NCBI GenBank assembly: GCA_018698135.1
Contig: JABINZ010000221.1
Span: 1 to 35,383 of the forward strand
Direction of reading: 5' to 3'
Length of the DNA stretch: 35,383 bases
DNA from: Bacteroidota bacterium
GTDB lineage: Bacteria; Bacteroidota; Bacteroidia; CAILMK01; JAAYUY01
Shown here piece by piece: positions 16,906 to 26,293 of this stretch. Under the pieces are notes generated by a model. It was not told the DNA's origin. It saw only the letters and a list, made by a program, of their open reading frames with translations, and made no database searches. The number at the start of each line of letters is the position of its first letter. Position 1 is the first letter of the stretch. Made by a program: the position numbers and the translations under genes.

Positions 16906-18582
16906 TTATAAATTCAATTTTGCACCTGCTAAGAAATGAAAACCTCTCAGATTATAATTGTTCCAATAGCTGTATTTATTGTTTAAAATATTGTTGAACT
17001 GAAAGAACAAGCCAAATTTATCTGAGAATTTATAGGTAATACCAACATTGATATCGTTGATTGGCTTCAATAAAATATTAGGTCCAAAAGGAGGAACACT
17101 TAGTGTATTCCAATCCACGGTACTTCTTTGTCCAATTAAGAAATAATCGATGTTAAAATACACTTTATGTTGAATATGATATTTTGCTGAGAATTTAAAA
17201 TCCACATCAGGCATATGCCAAGCTACAAAACTGCTATTTGCTTTATTATATTGGTAGTAATTAACTGCAGCAAATAATTGTAAATTGTTAATGACATTTA
17301 ATTCTATCTCAGCATGTAATTTTATAAGATTGACTGCAGACGAATCATAGAGTGTTAAAAATCGTTCGGAATGAGTTGAGTCATTAATAAACATCAACAA
17401 GTTTTCGATGGTTTGATGAGAGAAACTTGTATTATACCTGAATTTTTCATGCACACTACCCTTTAAACCCGCAAATAGTTCAAGCTTATTATTCGTGTTT
17501 TTCAAAGTAAAATTGGAGGCTATAAACGGATTTTCATAAGCCAGACTTTTATAGGTATTTTCTTGTAGGCCTCCTTTGATTCCGGCAAAACCATAAAGGA
17601 AATTGCTTGCTAATCGTCCTTCAATTTTCAGAATAGGATAGAAGTGTGTTTGAGATCCAATACTGTCTATTTCAGTTGGTGCATCAAAACCTATTTCAGC
17701 GACAAAATTGTCACGGATAAACATGTAGTTTGCGTTTACATCAAAATAGGTTCGCGACAAGCTGGGATTTGAGCTAATAAAATATTGATTAACAGTTGCT
17801 TCAAATCGAATGGGATTTTCTTTGAAATACTGTTCGATTTTTCCATTAAATGATATTGCGCTTTCATTTAATCGTTCGTAATCGCGGAAGTTATAAAATG
17901 AGACATTGGTCCAATATCGGATTTTACTGCGTTTAGTTAGTTCATTGGTCAGATTCAAATGGAAGCCAGCATCTAAAAAGTTCTGCCTTATTTGTTCAGC
18001 ATTTAATGTGTCGAAATCTACATTTTCAAGTGGATCAAAACCATATTGATGGTGTCGATTGTTTTCAACAAACACTTTTCCCGAAAGCGTGTTTTTTCTA
18101 AAATCCTTATGTCCATCAATTTCGAATAATTGCTCTGATACATTGGATTGTTTTACTGTCGCTTTTCCGGAATTATGTAGTGCATGAATACTTAAAGATC
18201 TGTCTCGCAATTTGGTTGTATTAAATACACCTTCTACAATTATATTATTGTAATTGCCAAATCCGCCTTTCAGGTAATAATGGTTTAATTTAACTCGTTT
18301 TGGCCTTACTAATCGCATAGCAGGTAGTTTTTCTATCAGTTCTCTTTCCACAGGAAACAAGGATGATGTTACCCGATAAGTTATTTCTGGTTTATTAATT
18401 TCAACCTTTTCGTTAACGGGTATAACATCTAATTTAATAGCATCCCTGAATTTTGGAATATAATCTCTCACTATCTCTTGTGAGCCTGTAAAAATAGAGT
18501 TACTATCCTGAGCTACAGATAAGAATGGAATAAGAAGTCCAATCAGTAAAACTATCTTCGATATCGGTTTAGTTGTTTTCAT
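16906..18582 (-). CDS. Outer-membrane beta-barrel protein (TonB-receptor-like barrel without plug)
   Basis: A 558-residue protein with signal peptide MKTTKPISKIVLLIGLLIP ending FLSVAQ. The rest is rich in alternating aromatic and polar strands, for example RFEATVNQYFIS, NLQLFAAVNYYQY and KFGLFFQFNNILN. It ends with an aromatic-containing terminal strand, HFLAGAKLNL, as barrels do. I see no TonB box or plug domain. ATGs at 18582, 18588 and 18591 are all possible. The frame open to 18642 would overlap the upstream TPR gene and is less likely. It starts 10-20 bases after the TPR gene stops, so the two are one operon and probably one envelope complex. Confidence 0.8.
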   Translation of the reverse strand: MKTTKPISKIVLLIGLLIPFLSVAQDSNSIFTGSQEIVRDYIPKFRDAIKLDVIPVNEKVEINKPEITYRVTSSLFPVERELIEKLPAMRLVRPKRVKLNHYYLKGGFGNYNNIIVEGVFNTTKLRDRSLSIHALHNSGKATVKQSNVSEQLFEIDGHKDFRKNTLSGKVFVENNRHHQYGFDPLENVDFDTLNAEQIRQNFLDAGFHLNLTNELTKRSKIRYWTNVSFYNFRDYERLNESAISFNGKIEQYFKENPIRFEATVNQYFISSNPSLSRTYFDVNANYMFIRDNFVAEIGFDAPTEIDSIGSQTHFYPILKIEGRLASNFLYGFAGIKGGLQENTYKSLAYENPFIASNFTLKNTNNKLELFAGLKGSVHEKFRYNTSFSHQTIENLLMFINDSTHSERFLTLYDSSAVNLIKLHAEIELNVINNLQLFAAVNYYQYNKANSSFVAWHMPDVDFKFSAKYHIQHKVYFNIDYFLIGQRSTVDWNTLSVPPFGPNILLKPINDINVGITYKFSDKFGLFFQFNNILNNKYSYWNNYNLRGFHFLAGAKLNL

Positions 18583-18601
18583 GTGCATCATGGCTGTAAT
18601 A

Positions 18602-21600
18602 TTAATTGTCGCTATCAATTTCAATTTCGTTTTCATCTTCATCAGGATTTGTTTGTTCCAGACTTTTTTCCAGCCGAATTATTTCGGCAAGTTTGTTTGA
18701 GGCCAATTTGTTTATTCCCTCATCTGGGAAATTGTCAATGATACTTTGCAAAGTAGATTTTGCCTGAAAGAAATCACCCATTTTTACAAAAACATCGGCC
18801 AGCAAAATAAAACCTTTAGCAACATAATAGTCATTATTTGAAAAATCATCTTTCAGCGCTAGTACTGTATTTAAAGCTTCATCGTAATCTTCTTTTAAAT
18901 AAAAAATATAAGCCGTTAGATATTTTGATTCAGCACCAATATTTCCACTGTTATTGCTATATACTTGAGTAAAGGAAGCCATGGCCTTATCCAATTGCGA
19001 CAGCTCCAAATTTGATTTGCCGGAATAATAATGGGCTTCTATTTTGTGATCAATGCTGGCATAGGCTAAATTGAGGACTTTGTCAGCCATGTCGATACAT
19101 TGTTGAAATTCCAGTAATTTATAATGACATCTCATTTGTCCCAATGCAGATAAAAGTACATTTTCCCGGATAACAGCAATTTCCTCTAATTGTCTGAATC
19201 GCATCAAGGCTTTTTCATAATTTGTATTGGAATAGAAGATGATTGCTGCTCCTTTTAATGCTTTTTCAACAAATTCATTCGGACTCATATCGTTAACAGC
19301 TTCGTAATGTTCAAGCGCTAAATCTTTACGACCTTCAGCATTTGCAGAATAAGCAAGGTAATAGTTGGCATTCACCACAAAATAGCCATCAGGATACTGA
19401 AGTAAATAGTTTTCCAATTGTTTTATTGCATTTGCATGTTCATTCTTCTTAACAAAGCTGAATGCCGAATGGTAAATAGTAGAGTCTTTAAATGATTTTG
19501 TAAGACTCGTTTTAGGTGCATATGGAAGTACTTCATCACCTTTTCCCTGATCAATCAGAATTTCTCGTAAAGCATTAAAAGCTTCTTTGGCTTCTTCTGA
19601 GTATGGATATTGATTGATAATCGCTTTAAATTGATCCAGGGCATTATCGATATTATTCAAATTATAGTTGGCTTGCCCTATTTTAAGTAAGGCAGATGTA
19701 TAATATGGACTTCTTGGAAATTCCTGTATCAAGTAATTGAATTTGTTTTGAGACTGTGCAAACTTGCCACTCATAAAAAGCATATTGCCAATTTCAAATA
19801 AAGCATCATCTAAATAAGGTGAGTCTTTGAATCGAACACTCAGGTCTTTTAATGTGGCCAGTTTTTCATCATCTTTGTTTTGAAGGCCCAATATGGTAGC
19901 TTTTTGGAACATGGCATAATCAACTTCCTGCTTGCGGTTGTTGATTGTTTTATTATAATAGTTTATGGCATCAGCATAGTTGGTTTGAGCCATATAGCAG
20001 TCTGCTGTTCGAATAATAGCATCATTATATCGATTCGAATTATTACTTGTCGATTCCAGACTAACATATTTGTCGAAATTTACACGAGCATCATTAAATT
20101 TTTCTTGCTTGAAATAAGTATAAGCAATATTGTAATAAGCAATACTGTAATAAGGAGTTTTTCTTGATTCACTGATCCATAAAAAATTCTTATACTCTCT
20201 TTGTGCAAAATCATATTCCTTGAGTTGGAAATAACTTTCTCCTAACCAGAAATAAGCCAATGCTTTAATCTTTTTGTCTTTATCAGTGCGTATTGATTTT
20301 ACTAAATTGACTTTTGCTTTGTCATAGTTTTTATTTTGGAAAAAAGCCAGTCCATAATAATAGGTTAGTTTTTGATAGGATTTGCCTAAGGCTTCATTTC
20401 GGTTGGAAAGGCTTTCAATAATGGCAATAGCTTCTTTATAGTTGGTTGTGTTTTCAAGGATTTGACTCATTAATGTTTTTGCATCATCTTGATAGGATGA
20501 TGAGGGATAATCCTTGATAAAAGCTTTTAAAGCGGTAATGGCTTCCCTATCAAAGCCCAATTCATAGGATAATTTAGCATAATTGAGAGCAGCAATTTCC
20601 TGTATTTTTTTGTCGAAATTAAGTTTAGCAACAAAACTGTACATATTTCGAGCTTTATACATGTCTTCTGTTGCCAAATAGGCTGTTGCCAATAAATAGG
20701 AAATGTTTTGACCAAATTTAGTTTCCTCGATATTAATGAACGTAAACTCTTTAATGGCTTTGGAAAATTCCGTGTTTTTAAAAAGACAATATCCATAACT
20801 ATAATGATCGCTTTCAGTGAATTTATGATTTGAATTCTTGAGTTCATCATAATATATAATTGCCTTTGCATATTCTTTTTGCTGGAAATAAGCCTCTGCC
20901 ATATATGACTTAATATCTGTTGCACGTTCAACATTTGACATTTTAAGTGCGTCTTCTCCAAATGCGATTGCGTTATCAAACTTGTTCAAACTCAGAAAAA
21001 TATGAGTGATATAGGCTGGGACTATTTTTTTGAAATTATTATCGTCCTGAATAGCTAAAAACTTCTCCAATGATTTATCATATTTTCCATTTTGATAATG
21101 AATATAGCCAATGTAGTAAAGTGCAATATGGCGATAAGCATTTGGTGCATTATCAATTTTATTAAAAGCGGATAAGGCTTTGTTTAAGTTATCATCCCTG
21201 AAATAACAATAGCCAAGCATGTAGTAATATTCAAATAAATCATCCTTGCCTAGTTGCCTTGGATTTTCAAGTTTGACAAGATATTCAAGTGAATTTTCAT
21301 ATTTCTTTTTGTAAAAATAAAACTTTCCCAATTCAAAGAAAACCGTGAAATCCTTGTTTTGTTCAGGATATTTTTCAAGATAATCCAGAAAAAGCTCTTC
21401 GGTATTGGTCATGTTCAACTCCTTGGCGCTCATAGCAATGTAGTATTGCGATCGCGCTTTTAACAGATAATCATCACCATGGTTTAAATAGTTTTTAAAC
21501 TGAACAATTGCCGCATTGAATTTCTTTTGGGTATATAATTCAAATGCATTGTTGTAAATTTCTAATGGATCTGTATCTATTAATGTTTGCTGTGCATGAA

Positions 21601-21664
21601 GGGCCGGGAAAAATAATACGGCAATCAAACATGAAATAATAAACTTACGTAATGCTTTAGTCAT
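18602..21664 (-). CDS. Large exported tetratricopeptide-repeat protein
   Basis: A 1020-residue protein with signal peptide MTKALRKFIISCLIAVLFFP ending ALHAQ. It is built almost wholly of TPR and SEL-like helical repeats of 34-37 residues, recognisable by A-x-x-x-F and Y-x-x-A patterns such as YFYKKKYENSLEYL, YFQQKEYAKAIIYYDEL, GESYFQLKEYDFAQREY and GNMLFMSGKFAQSQNKF. The last 15 residues are acidic. TPR arrays scaffold protein complexes. The signal peptide places it in the periplasm or envelope. It has an exact promoter box at 21697-21704 and is followed by the barrel gene. Pairs of this kind recur in Bacteroidota, but their job is not known to me. Confidence 0.88.
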   Translation of the reverse strand: MTKALRKFIISCLIAVLFFPALHAQQTLIDTDPLEIYNNAFELYTQKKFNAAIVQFKNYLNHGDDYLLKARSQYYIAMSAKELNMTNTEELFLDYLEKYPEQNKDFTVFFELGKFYFYKKKYENSLEYLVKLENPRQLGKDDLFEYYYMLGYCYFRDDNLNKALSAFNKIDNAPNAYRHIALYYIGYIHYQNGKYDKSLEKFLAIQDDNNFKKIVPAYITHIFLSLNKFDNAIAFGEDALKMSNVERATDIKSYMAEAYFQQKEYAKAIIYYDELKNSNHKFTESDHYSYGYCLFKNTEFSKAIKEFTFINIEETKFGQNISYLLATAYLATEDMYKARNMYSFVAKLNFDKKIQEIAALNYAKLSYELGFDREAITALKAFIKDYPSSSYQDDAKTLMSQILENTTNYKEAIAIIESLSNRNEALGKSYQKLTYYYGLAFFQNKNYDKAKVNLVKSIRTDKDKKIKALAYFWLGESYFQLKEYDFAQREYKNFLWISESRKTPYYSIAYYNIAYTYFKQEKFNDARVNFDKYVSLESTSNNSNRYNDAIIRTADCYMAQTNYADAINYYNKTINNRKQEVDYAMFQKATILGLQNKDDEKLATLKDLSVRFKDSPYLDDALFEIGNMLFMSGKFAQSQNKFNYLIQEFPRSPYYTSALLKIGQANYNLNNIDNALDQFKAIINQYPYSEEAKEAFNALREILIDQGKGDEVLPYAPKTSLTKSFKDSTIYHSAFSFVKKNEHANAIKQLENYLLQYPDGYFVVNANYYLAYSANAEGRKDLALEHYEAVNDMSPNEFVEKALKGAAIIFYSNTNYEKALMRFRQLEEIAVIRENVLLSALGQMRCHYKLLEFQQCIDMADKVLNLAYASIDHKIEAHYYSGKSNLELSQLDKAMASFTQVYSNNSGNIGAESKYLTAYIFYLKEDYDEALNTVLALKDDFSNNDYYVAKGFILLADVFVKMGDFFQAKSTLQSIIDNFPDEGINKLASNKLAEIIRLEKSLEQTNPDEDENEIEIDSDN

Positions 21665-21696
21665 TTGATTACAAGGATTTAATTTAATCTAAGGGT

Positions 21697-21704
21697 CAAA
21701 ATTA
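21697..21704 (-). promoter_or_regulatory. -7 promoter element (TAATTTTG) of the TPR-barrel operon
   Basis: The minus strand reads TAATTTTG, an exact TAnnTTTG, 32 bases before the ATG at 21664. Confidence 0.55.
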
Positions 21705-21829
21705 ATGGGAATGCTAAAGGGCTTTCTTTTATTTTATTCACATATTCACATAGAATTTGATGAACTAAGTAATCTAGCTAAATTAGCGGTTCAAATTAGC
21801 ATCCTTTGATTTTGTGTAAATAACGATTC

Positions 21830-22693
21830 ATGTCATTAATTTTAGTAACTGGTTCAGATGGACAGTTGGGTAGATCCATCAAAGTAATTGCAAATCAATA
21901 TCCGAATTTTGACTTTATTTTTACGGATGTAGGTCAACTTGATATCACCAATCAGGATCAAATAAACCAGTTCTTTCATGATAAACGACCAAGTTACCTG
22001 ATAAATTGTGCAGCATATACTGCTGTCGACAAAGCCGAGACAGAAATAGAGTTGGCCAAGCAACTGAATGTGGAGGCTTGCAGGATGTTGGCGAACGCTT
22101 GTAAGGAGTATGAAACAACCTTGATTCATATATCAACTGATTTCGTTTTTGATGGACAAAAGAATCAGCCTTATATCGAAGAAGATGCCACCGAGCCGGT
22201 TTCAGCCTATGGGAAATCAAAATTAGCAGGAGAAAAGACCATTGTTGATAAGTTAGATGATTTTGTCATCTTTCGTACGGCCTGGCTTTATTCAGAATAT
22301 GGACATAATTTTGTTAAAACGATTATGAATAAAGGAGCTGAGTTAGGCAAACTGAAAGTTGTTTACGATCAGATTGGAACACCTACTTATGCACTTGATT
22401 TAGCCAAAGCAATTTGTGATGTTATAAGTACCCCTTGTTTTAGCAGGGGAATATTTCATTTCACAAATGAAGGAGTGATATCGTGGTATGATTTTGCCAA
22501 AGCGATTGTAGAAATAGCTGACATAGAATGTGAAATTCAACCGATACCTTCAGTAGAGTTTCCAACGCCAGCGGTCAGGCCGAAATATAGTGTATTAGAC
22601 AAAACAAGTCTAAAGAGCACCTATTCAATGCAAATCCCTTATTGGCGAGATAGTTTGAAAAAATGTATTAATAATCTTAAGAATATTAAATAA
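21830..22693 (+). CDS. rfbD: dTDP-4-dehydrorhamnose reductase
   Basis: A 287-residue extended short-chain dehydrogenase of the RmlD type. It reduces dTDP-4-dehydro-L-rhamnose to dTDP-L-rhamnose with NAD(P)H for surface polysaccharides. It has an N-terminal nucleotide loop VTGSDGQLGRS, NCAAYTAVDKAE, STDFVFDG, the catalytic YGKSK (Tyr and Lys), FRTAWLYSEYG and the C-terminal RPKYSVLDK. The length is normal. The rest of the rml set is not in the window. The stop TAA is immediately followed by the ATG of the phosphohexomutase gene, so the two are co-transcribed. Confidence 0.94.
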   Translation: MSLILVTGSDGQLGRSIKVIANQYPNFDFIFTDVGQLDITNQDQINQFFHDKRPSYLINCAAYTAVDKAETEIELAKQLNVEACRMLANACKEYETTLIHISTDFVFDGQKNQPYIEEDATEPVSAYGKSKLAGEKTIVDKLDDFVIFRTAWLYSEYGHNFVKTIMNKGAELGKLKVVYDQIGTPTYALDLAKAICDVISTPCFSRGIFHFTNEGVISWYDFAKAIVEIADIECEIQPIPSVEFPTPAVRPKYSVLDKTSLKSTYSMQIPYWRDSLKKCINNLKNIK

Positions 22694-24424
22694 ATGAGTG
22701 CAATCGATAAACAAATAATGGATCAGGTTGATATCTGGTTAAGTGGTAGTTATGATGATGAAACCAAACAAAGCATTCGCCAACAATTAACAACTAATCC
22801 AAATGAAATAATAGATTCATTCTACAAAAATCTTGAATTTGGAACAGGAGGGATGCGTGGAAAAATGGGCCCCGGAACCAACCGAATGAATGTGTATACA
22901 GTAGGGATGGCAACACAGGGTTTAGCCAATTATTTGTTAAAAATGTTTCCAAATCAGGAAATTGCCGTTGCTATTGCATATGATTGCAGGATTAACAATC
23001 ATTTGTTTGCTGATACAACAGCTAATGTTTTATCTGGTAACGGAATCAAAGTATATTTATTTGATGGTATGCGACCAACTCCTGAATTGTCATATGCGGT
23101 CAGACATTTAGGCTGTCAGAGTGGTATTGTTATAACAGCTTCTCACAATCCAAAAGACTATAATGGTTATAAAGTTTACTGGGATGATGGAGCTCAATTG
23201 GTAAATCCTCATGATCAAAATGTGATTGACGAGGTACTTGCCATCAATAGTATAAATGAGGTTAAATCAGAAGGAAATGCAGATTTAATCTATTCTATTG
23301 GAAAGGATATAGATGTAGCTTATTTGGCTGAAGTTGCTGCCCAGGCTTTAAATCCAAATGTAGAAGGAAAAGAAAAGGTGAAAATTGTTTTCACTCCACT
23401 GCATGGAACTGGAGGCGTTTTAACACCACAGTTTTTAATTGACTTAGGTTATACAAATACGGTAGTTGTTGAAGAACAGATGGTTCCTGATGGAAATTTC
23501 CCAACTGCAAAATCTCCAAATCCCGAAGAACCAGCTGCCTTGGAAATGGCTATAAAGAAGGCCAAAGAAGTGGATGCAGATATTGTTATGGCCAATGATC
23601 CGGATGCCGACAGGATTGGTATTGCTGTTAAGGATAGCAATGGAGCTTATGTTTTACTAAATGGAAATCAAACAGGAGCCATATTGGTCAAATACATGCT
23701 GGAAAGTCTAAAAAAACAAAATAAGCTAAGGGGTAATGAAATCACTGTAAAAACAATTGTTACTTCCGAGTTATTGAAAGAAATTTCAGATAGCTATGAC
23801 GTTAAACAATATGATGTATTAACTGGTTTTAAGTGGATAGCTGATATTGTTAGAAAGCAGGAAGGCCAAGAAAACTTTATTGTTGGATTGGAAGAAAGCT
23901 TTGGTTACATGATAGGTGACTTTGTTCGCGATAAAGATTCTGTTTCTGCTGCTTTAATAATCGCTGAAATGGCTGCTGTATCTGCATTAGAAGGGAAAAG
24001 TTTGTTTGATAAATTGATGGATGTTTATTTGGAATATGGCTTCTACAAAGAAGGATTGGTGAATATTGTGAAAGAAGGAAAATCGGGTGCCGAAGAAATA
24101 GTAGCCATGATGAATAATTTTAGAAAAAATCCTCCCAAAGTAATCGCAGGATCAAAAGTTAGTATTATCAAAGACTATGAGGCATTGATTGAGAAAAATC
24201 TATTGAATGGAATGGACAAACAAATTGATTTGCCTCAAAGTAATGTTCTTCAATACATAACTGAAGATGGAAGCAAAATTTCTGTTCGTCCATCAGGTAC
24301 CGAACCTAAGATTAAGTTTTATGTGAGTGTTAAAGAAAACTTAGATCACAAAAAAGATTATGATAAGGTGAATAAGCTGCTTGATGATAAAATCAAAAAT
24401 GTTTTGAAGGATTTGGGACTATAA
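22694..24424 (+). CDS. Phosphoglucomutase/phosphomannomutase family protein
   Basis: A 576-residue alpha-D-phosphohexomutase that interconverts hexose 1- and 6-phosphates. It has FGTGGMRG at about 49-56 and the phosphoserine loop TASHNPKDYNGYK (148-160, Ser150). The metal loop is DPDADRIG (302-309), the sugar loop EESFGYMIGDFVRDKD, and the C-terminal phosphate-binding loop RPSGTEPKIKFY. Length and order fit the longer PgcA-type enzymes. It starts with no gap after rfbD, which links it to sugar-nucleotide supply. Glucose versus mannose preference cannot be read from the sequence. Confidence 0.94.
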   Translation: MSAIDKQIMDQVDIWLSGSYDDETKQSIRQQLTTNPNEIIDSFYKNLEFGTGGMRGKMGPGTNRMNVYTVGMATQGLANYLLKMFPNQEIAVAIAYDCRINNHLFADTTANVLSGNGIKVYLFDGMRPTPELSYAVRHLGCQSGIVITASHNPKDYNGYKVYWDDGAQLVNPHDQNVIDEVLAINSINEVKSEGNADLIYSIGKDIDVAYLAEVAAQALNPNVEGKEKVKIVFTPLHGTGGVLTPQFLIDLGYTNTVVVEEQMVPDGNFPTAKSPNPEEPAALEMAIKKAKEVDADIVMANDPDADRIGIAVKDSNGAYVLLNGNQTGAILVKYMLESLKKQNKLRGNEITVKTIVTSELLKEISDSYDVKQYDVLTGFKWIADIVRKQEGQENFIVGLEESFGYMIGDFVRDKDSVSAALIIAEMAAVSALEGKSLFDKLMDVYLEYGFYKEGLVNIVKEGKSGAEEIVAMMNNFRKNPPKVIAGSKVSIIKDYEALIEKNLLNGMDKQIDLPQSNVLQYITEDGSKISVRPSGTEPKIKFYVSVKENLDHKKDYDKVNKLLDDKIKNVLKDLGL

Positions 24425-24476
24425 TTTGTAAAAGACTTCCTTGTTCAATAATCAGAATTGATTTTTAATGGAACAT

Positions 24477-24505
24477 TGGATATTATACATGCATATTTAT
24501 ATCCA
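24477..24505. terminator. Weak inverted repeat between convergent genes
   Basis: TGGATAT (24477-24483) and ATATCCA (24499-24505) flank a 15-base loop between the phosphohexomutase stop and the stop of the convergent T9SS gene. It could act as a bidirectional end signal, but the stem is short and no long T-tract follows. Confidence 0.3.
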
Positions 24506-24506
24506 T

Positions 24507-26111
24507 TTACTGCCTTTCGAACTTCAGAATTTGTGTGCCCTCTGATGAGTGAAAATGCAGAAAGTATATCCCAGGACGTAAATTAGACACATCTATTTGT
24601 TGTTCTTCGTAATTAGTCATTTTGTAAATGGTTCTCCCAATAAAATCATTCACTAAAATTTCATATTCAATATTTCTGCTGTTTGGCATTTCGATCTTTA
24701 AAATATCACGACAAGGATTGTTGATAATTCGAATAAATTGCTTTGGAATTTCAAAATTTTGAATAGATGTAAAACACAACTGAATTTCTTCTGGTGTTGC
24801 ATCATCACTTTCCCCAGCTGAAACACTTTGCCATATAGGAACTGTTGTTGCAATAGATGAGGTTGCATTGTATGTTGAAATAGAAGGGTTATATATTTGG
24901 GGATTGAAGTTTTTTTGGTTGCAGCCAGAATTTCCTGAAAGATTTGTTTTCACAACATAATACTCATAATCTGCTGTTCGCATAAATTGAGCTAAAGAAT
25001 TTGTATAGCCAGATATGATAATTCGGTTGCTGGACAATAATTGTGTATTGTTTATCTGAGTTCCCTCTTCATCCAAACTTCCATAGGTTGTAAACCAGTC
25101 GAGTGAACCACTCATGTTAAATTTAGCCAAGTATAAATCCCGATTACCTGCACCGAAACTTTCTGTAAAACCTCCCAGGTAATAACCAGAAAAAGAAGTT
25201 TGAAATAAAGACCCGATTATGTCATCTTTGTTACCTCCAAAGGCTTTTGTCCAGATTTCGACTCCATTATTGTCTGTTTTAATCAATAAGTTATCAGCCA
25301 TACCTGCCCCAAACGAGGAAGTCATTCCGCCAATTAATAAATCTCCATTTGCCTCCTGAATAATACAATAAGCATATTCATGAGCATTTCCTCCATAAAC
25401 CTTTGCCCACAAAATATTACCAGATGAACTCATTTTTATTAAAAGGATATCATGCTTTCCAGCTCCAAAAGAATAAGTTGCTCCAACAATAAAATAGTTG
25501 CCGTCATTACTCTCAATTATCATATCTCCCCAATCATTCTGATGAGCTGAAAAAAGTTTTGTCCACATGAGTTTACCATCACTATCTATCTGAATCACAG
25601 CAATGTCTTTTAATCCTGAATTATAATACCTGCTATCTCCTAAAATGATGTAATTATGATCGCTTGTTTCCAATACATACCAATTCAGGTCTTCAGCTGT
25701 TGTACCAAAGGTTTTTTGCCATATCACATCACCCATATGGTCTGTTTTGATCACATATATATCATAATCTCCAACACCAAAGCTTTTTGTATGTCCTCCG
25801 ATCAAAAATCCACCATCTGAAGTGTTAATCAATGACTTTGGATCATCATCGCTCTCACCTCCATAAGTTTTTGACCATAATATATTTCCTGAGCTATCAA
25901 ATTTTGAAAGCATGATATCCATTTCTCCCTGACCAAAACTTGTCGAATAACCAACAATCGCATATCCATTATCCTCCGTTACTGCAAGTGATCGTGGTTG
26001 TTCATCTGCACCTCCTCCATATTTTTTCTGAAATATAGATTGAGCATGATTGATAGAGAAATATAATAAGAAGAATGTACAAAAGGCAAGTCGAGTAATC
26101 ATGACTTTCAT
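24507..26111 (-). CDS. T9SS-secreted protein with seven 52-residue repeats
   Basis: A 534-residue protein with a signal peptide (MKVMITRLAFCTFFLLYFS, ending NHAQ). Residues about 28-395 consist of seven repeats of about 52 residues. Each contains GGxxDD, a DGGYxIxGxTxSFGxG core, DxxLxKxDxxGxxxWxKxYGG and so on. Seven such units suggest a single seven-bladed propeller. Residues about 460-534 are a T9SS type A sorting domain (IINNPCRDILKIEM, NDFIGRTIYK, LRPGIYFLHF). The ATG at 26111 is chosen because the in-frame TTG at 26129 lies inside the promoter box. The substrate or partner is unknown. Confidence 0.85.
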   Translation of the reverse strand: MKVMITRLAFCTFFLLYFSINHAQSIFQKKYGGGADEQPRSLAVTEDNGYAIVGYSTSFGQGEMDIMLSKFDSSGNILWSKTYGGESDDDPKSLINTSDGGFLIGGHTKSFGVGDYDIYVIKTDHMGDVIWQKTFGTTAEDLNWYVLETSDHNYIILGDSRYYNSGLKDIAVIQIDSDGKLMWTKLFSAHQNDWGDMIIESNDGNYFIVGATYSFGAGKHDILLIKMSSSGNILWAKVYGGNAHEYAYCIIQEANGDLLIGGMTSSFGAGMADNLLIKTDNNGVEIWTKAFGGNKDDIIGSLFQTSFSGYYLGGFTESFGAGNRDLYLAKFNMSGSLDWFTTYGSLDEEGTQINNTQLLSSNRIIISGYTNSLAQFMRTADYEYYVVKTNLSGNSGCNQKNFNPQIYNPSISTYNATSSIATTVPIWQSVSAGESDDATPEEIQLCFTSIQNFEIPKQFIRIINNPCRDILKIEMPNSRNIEYEILVNDFIGRTIYKMTNYEEQQIDVSNLRPGIYFLHFHSSEGTQILKFERQ

Positions 26112-26126
26112 CTTAAATTGTTTTCT

Positions 26127-26134
26127 CAAATATA
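26127..26134 (-). promoter_or_regulatory. -7 promoter element (TATATTTG) of the second T9SS gene
   Basis: The minus strand reads TATATTTG, an exact TAnnTTTG, 15 bases before the ATG at 26111. An in-frame TTG overlaps the box, so that TTG cannot be the translation start. Confidence 0.65.
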
Positions 26135-26293
26135 CAACATATTTGAATCGAGCTTGCTTGTAAGTGCAAATTTATTTTGTTTATAGCACTCTCAATTGTG
26201 GTTGTAAATTGCTGTAATTTAGTTATTTCTGTATGATATGTGCTGGGTCATTCTGATAGTTGATAATAATCAAACCCAAATTTGCAAAAAGCC

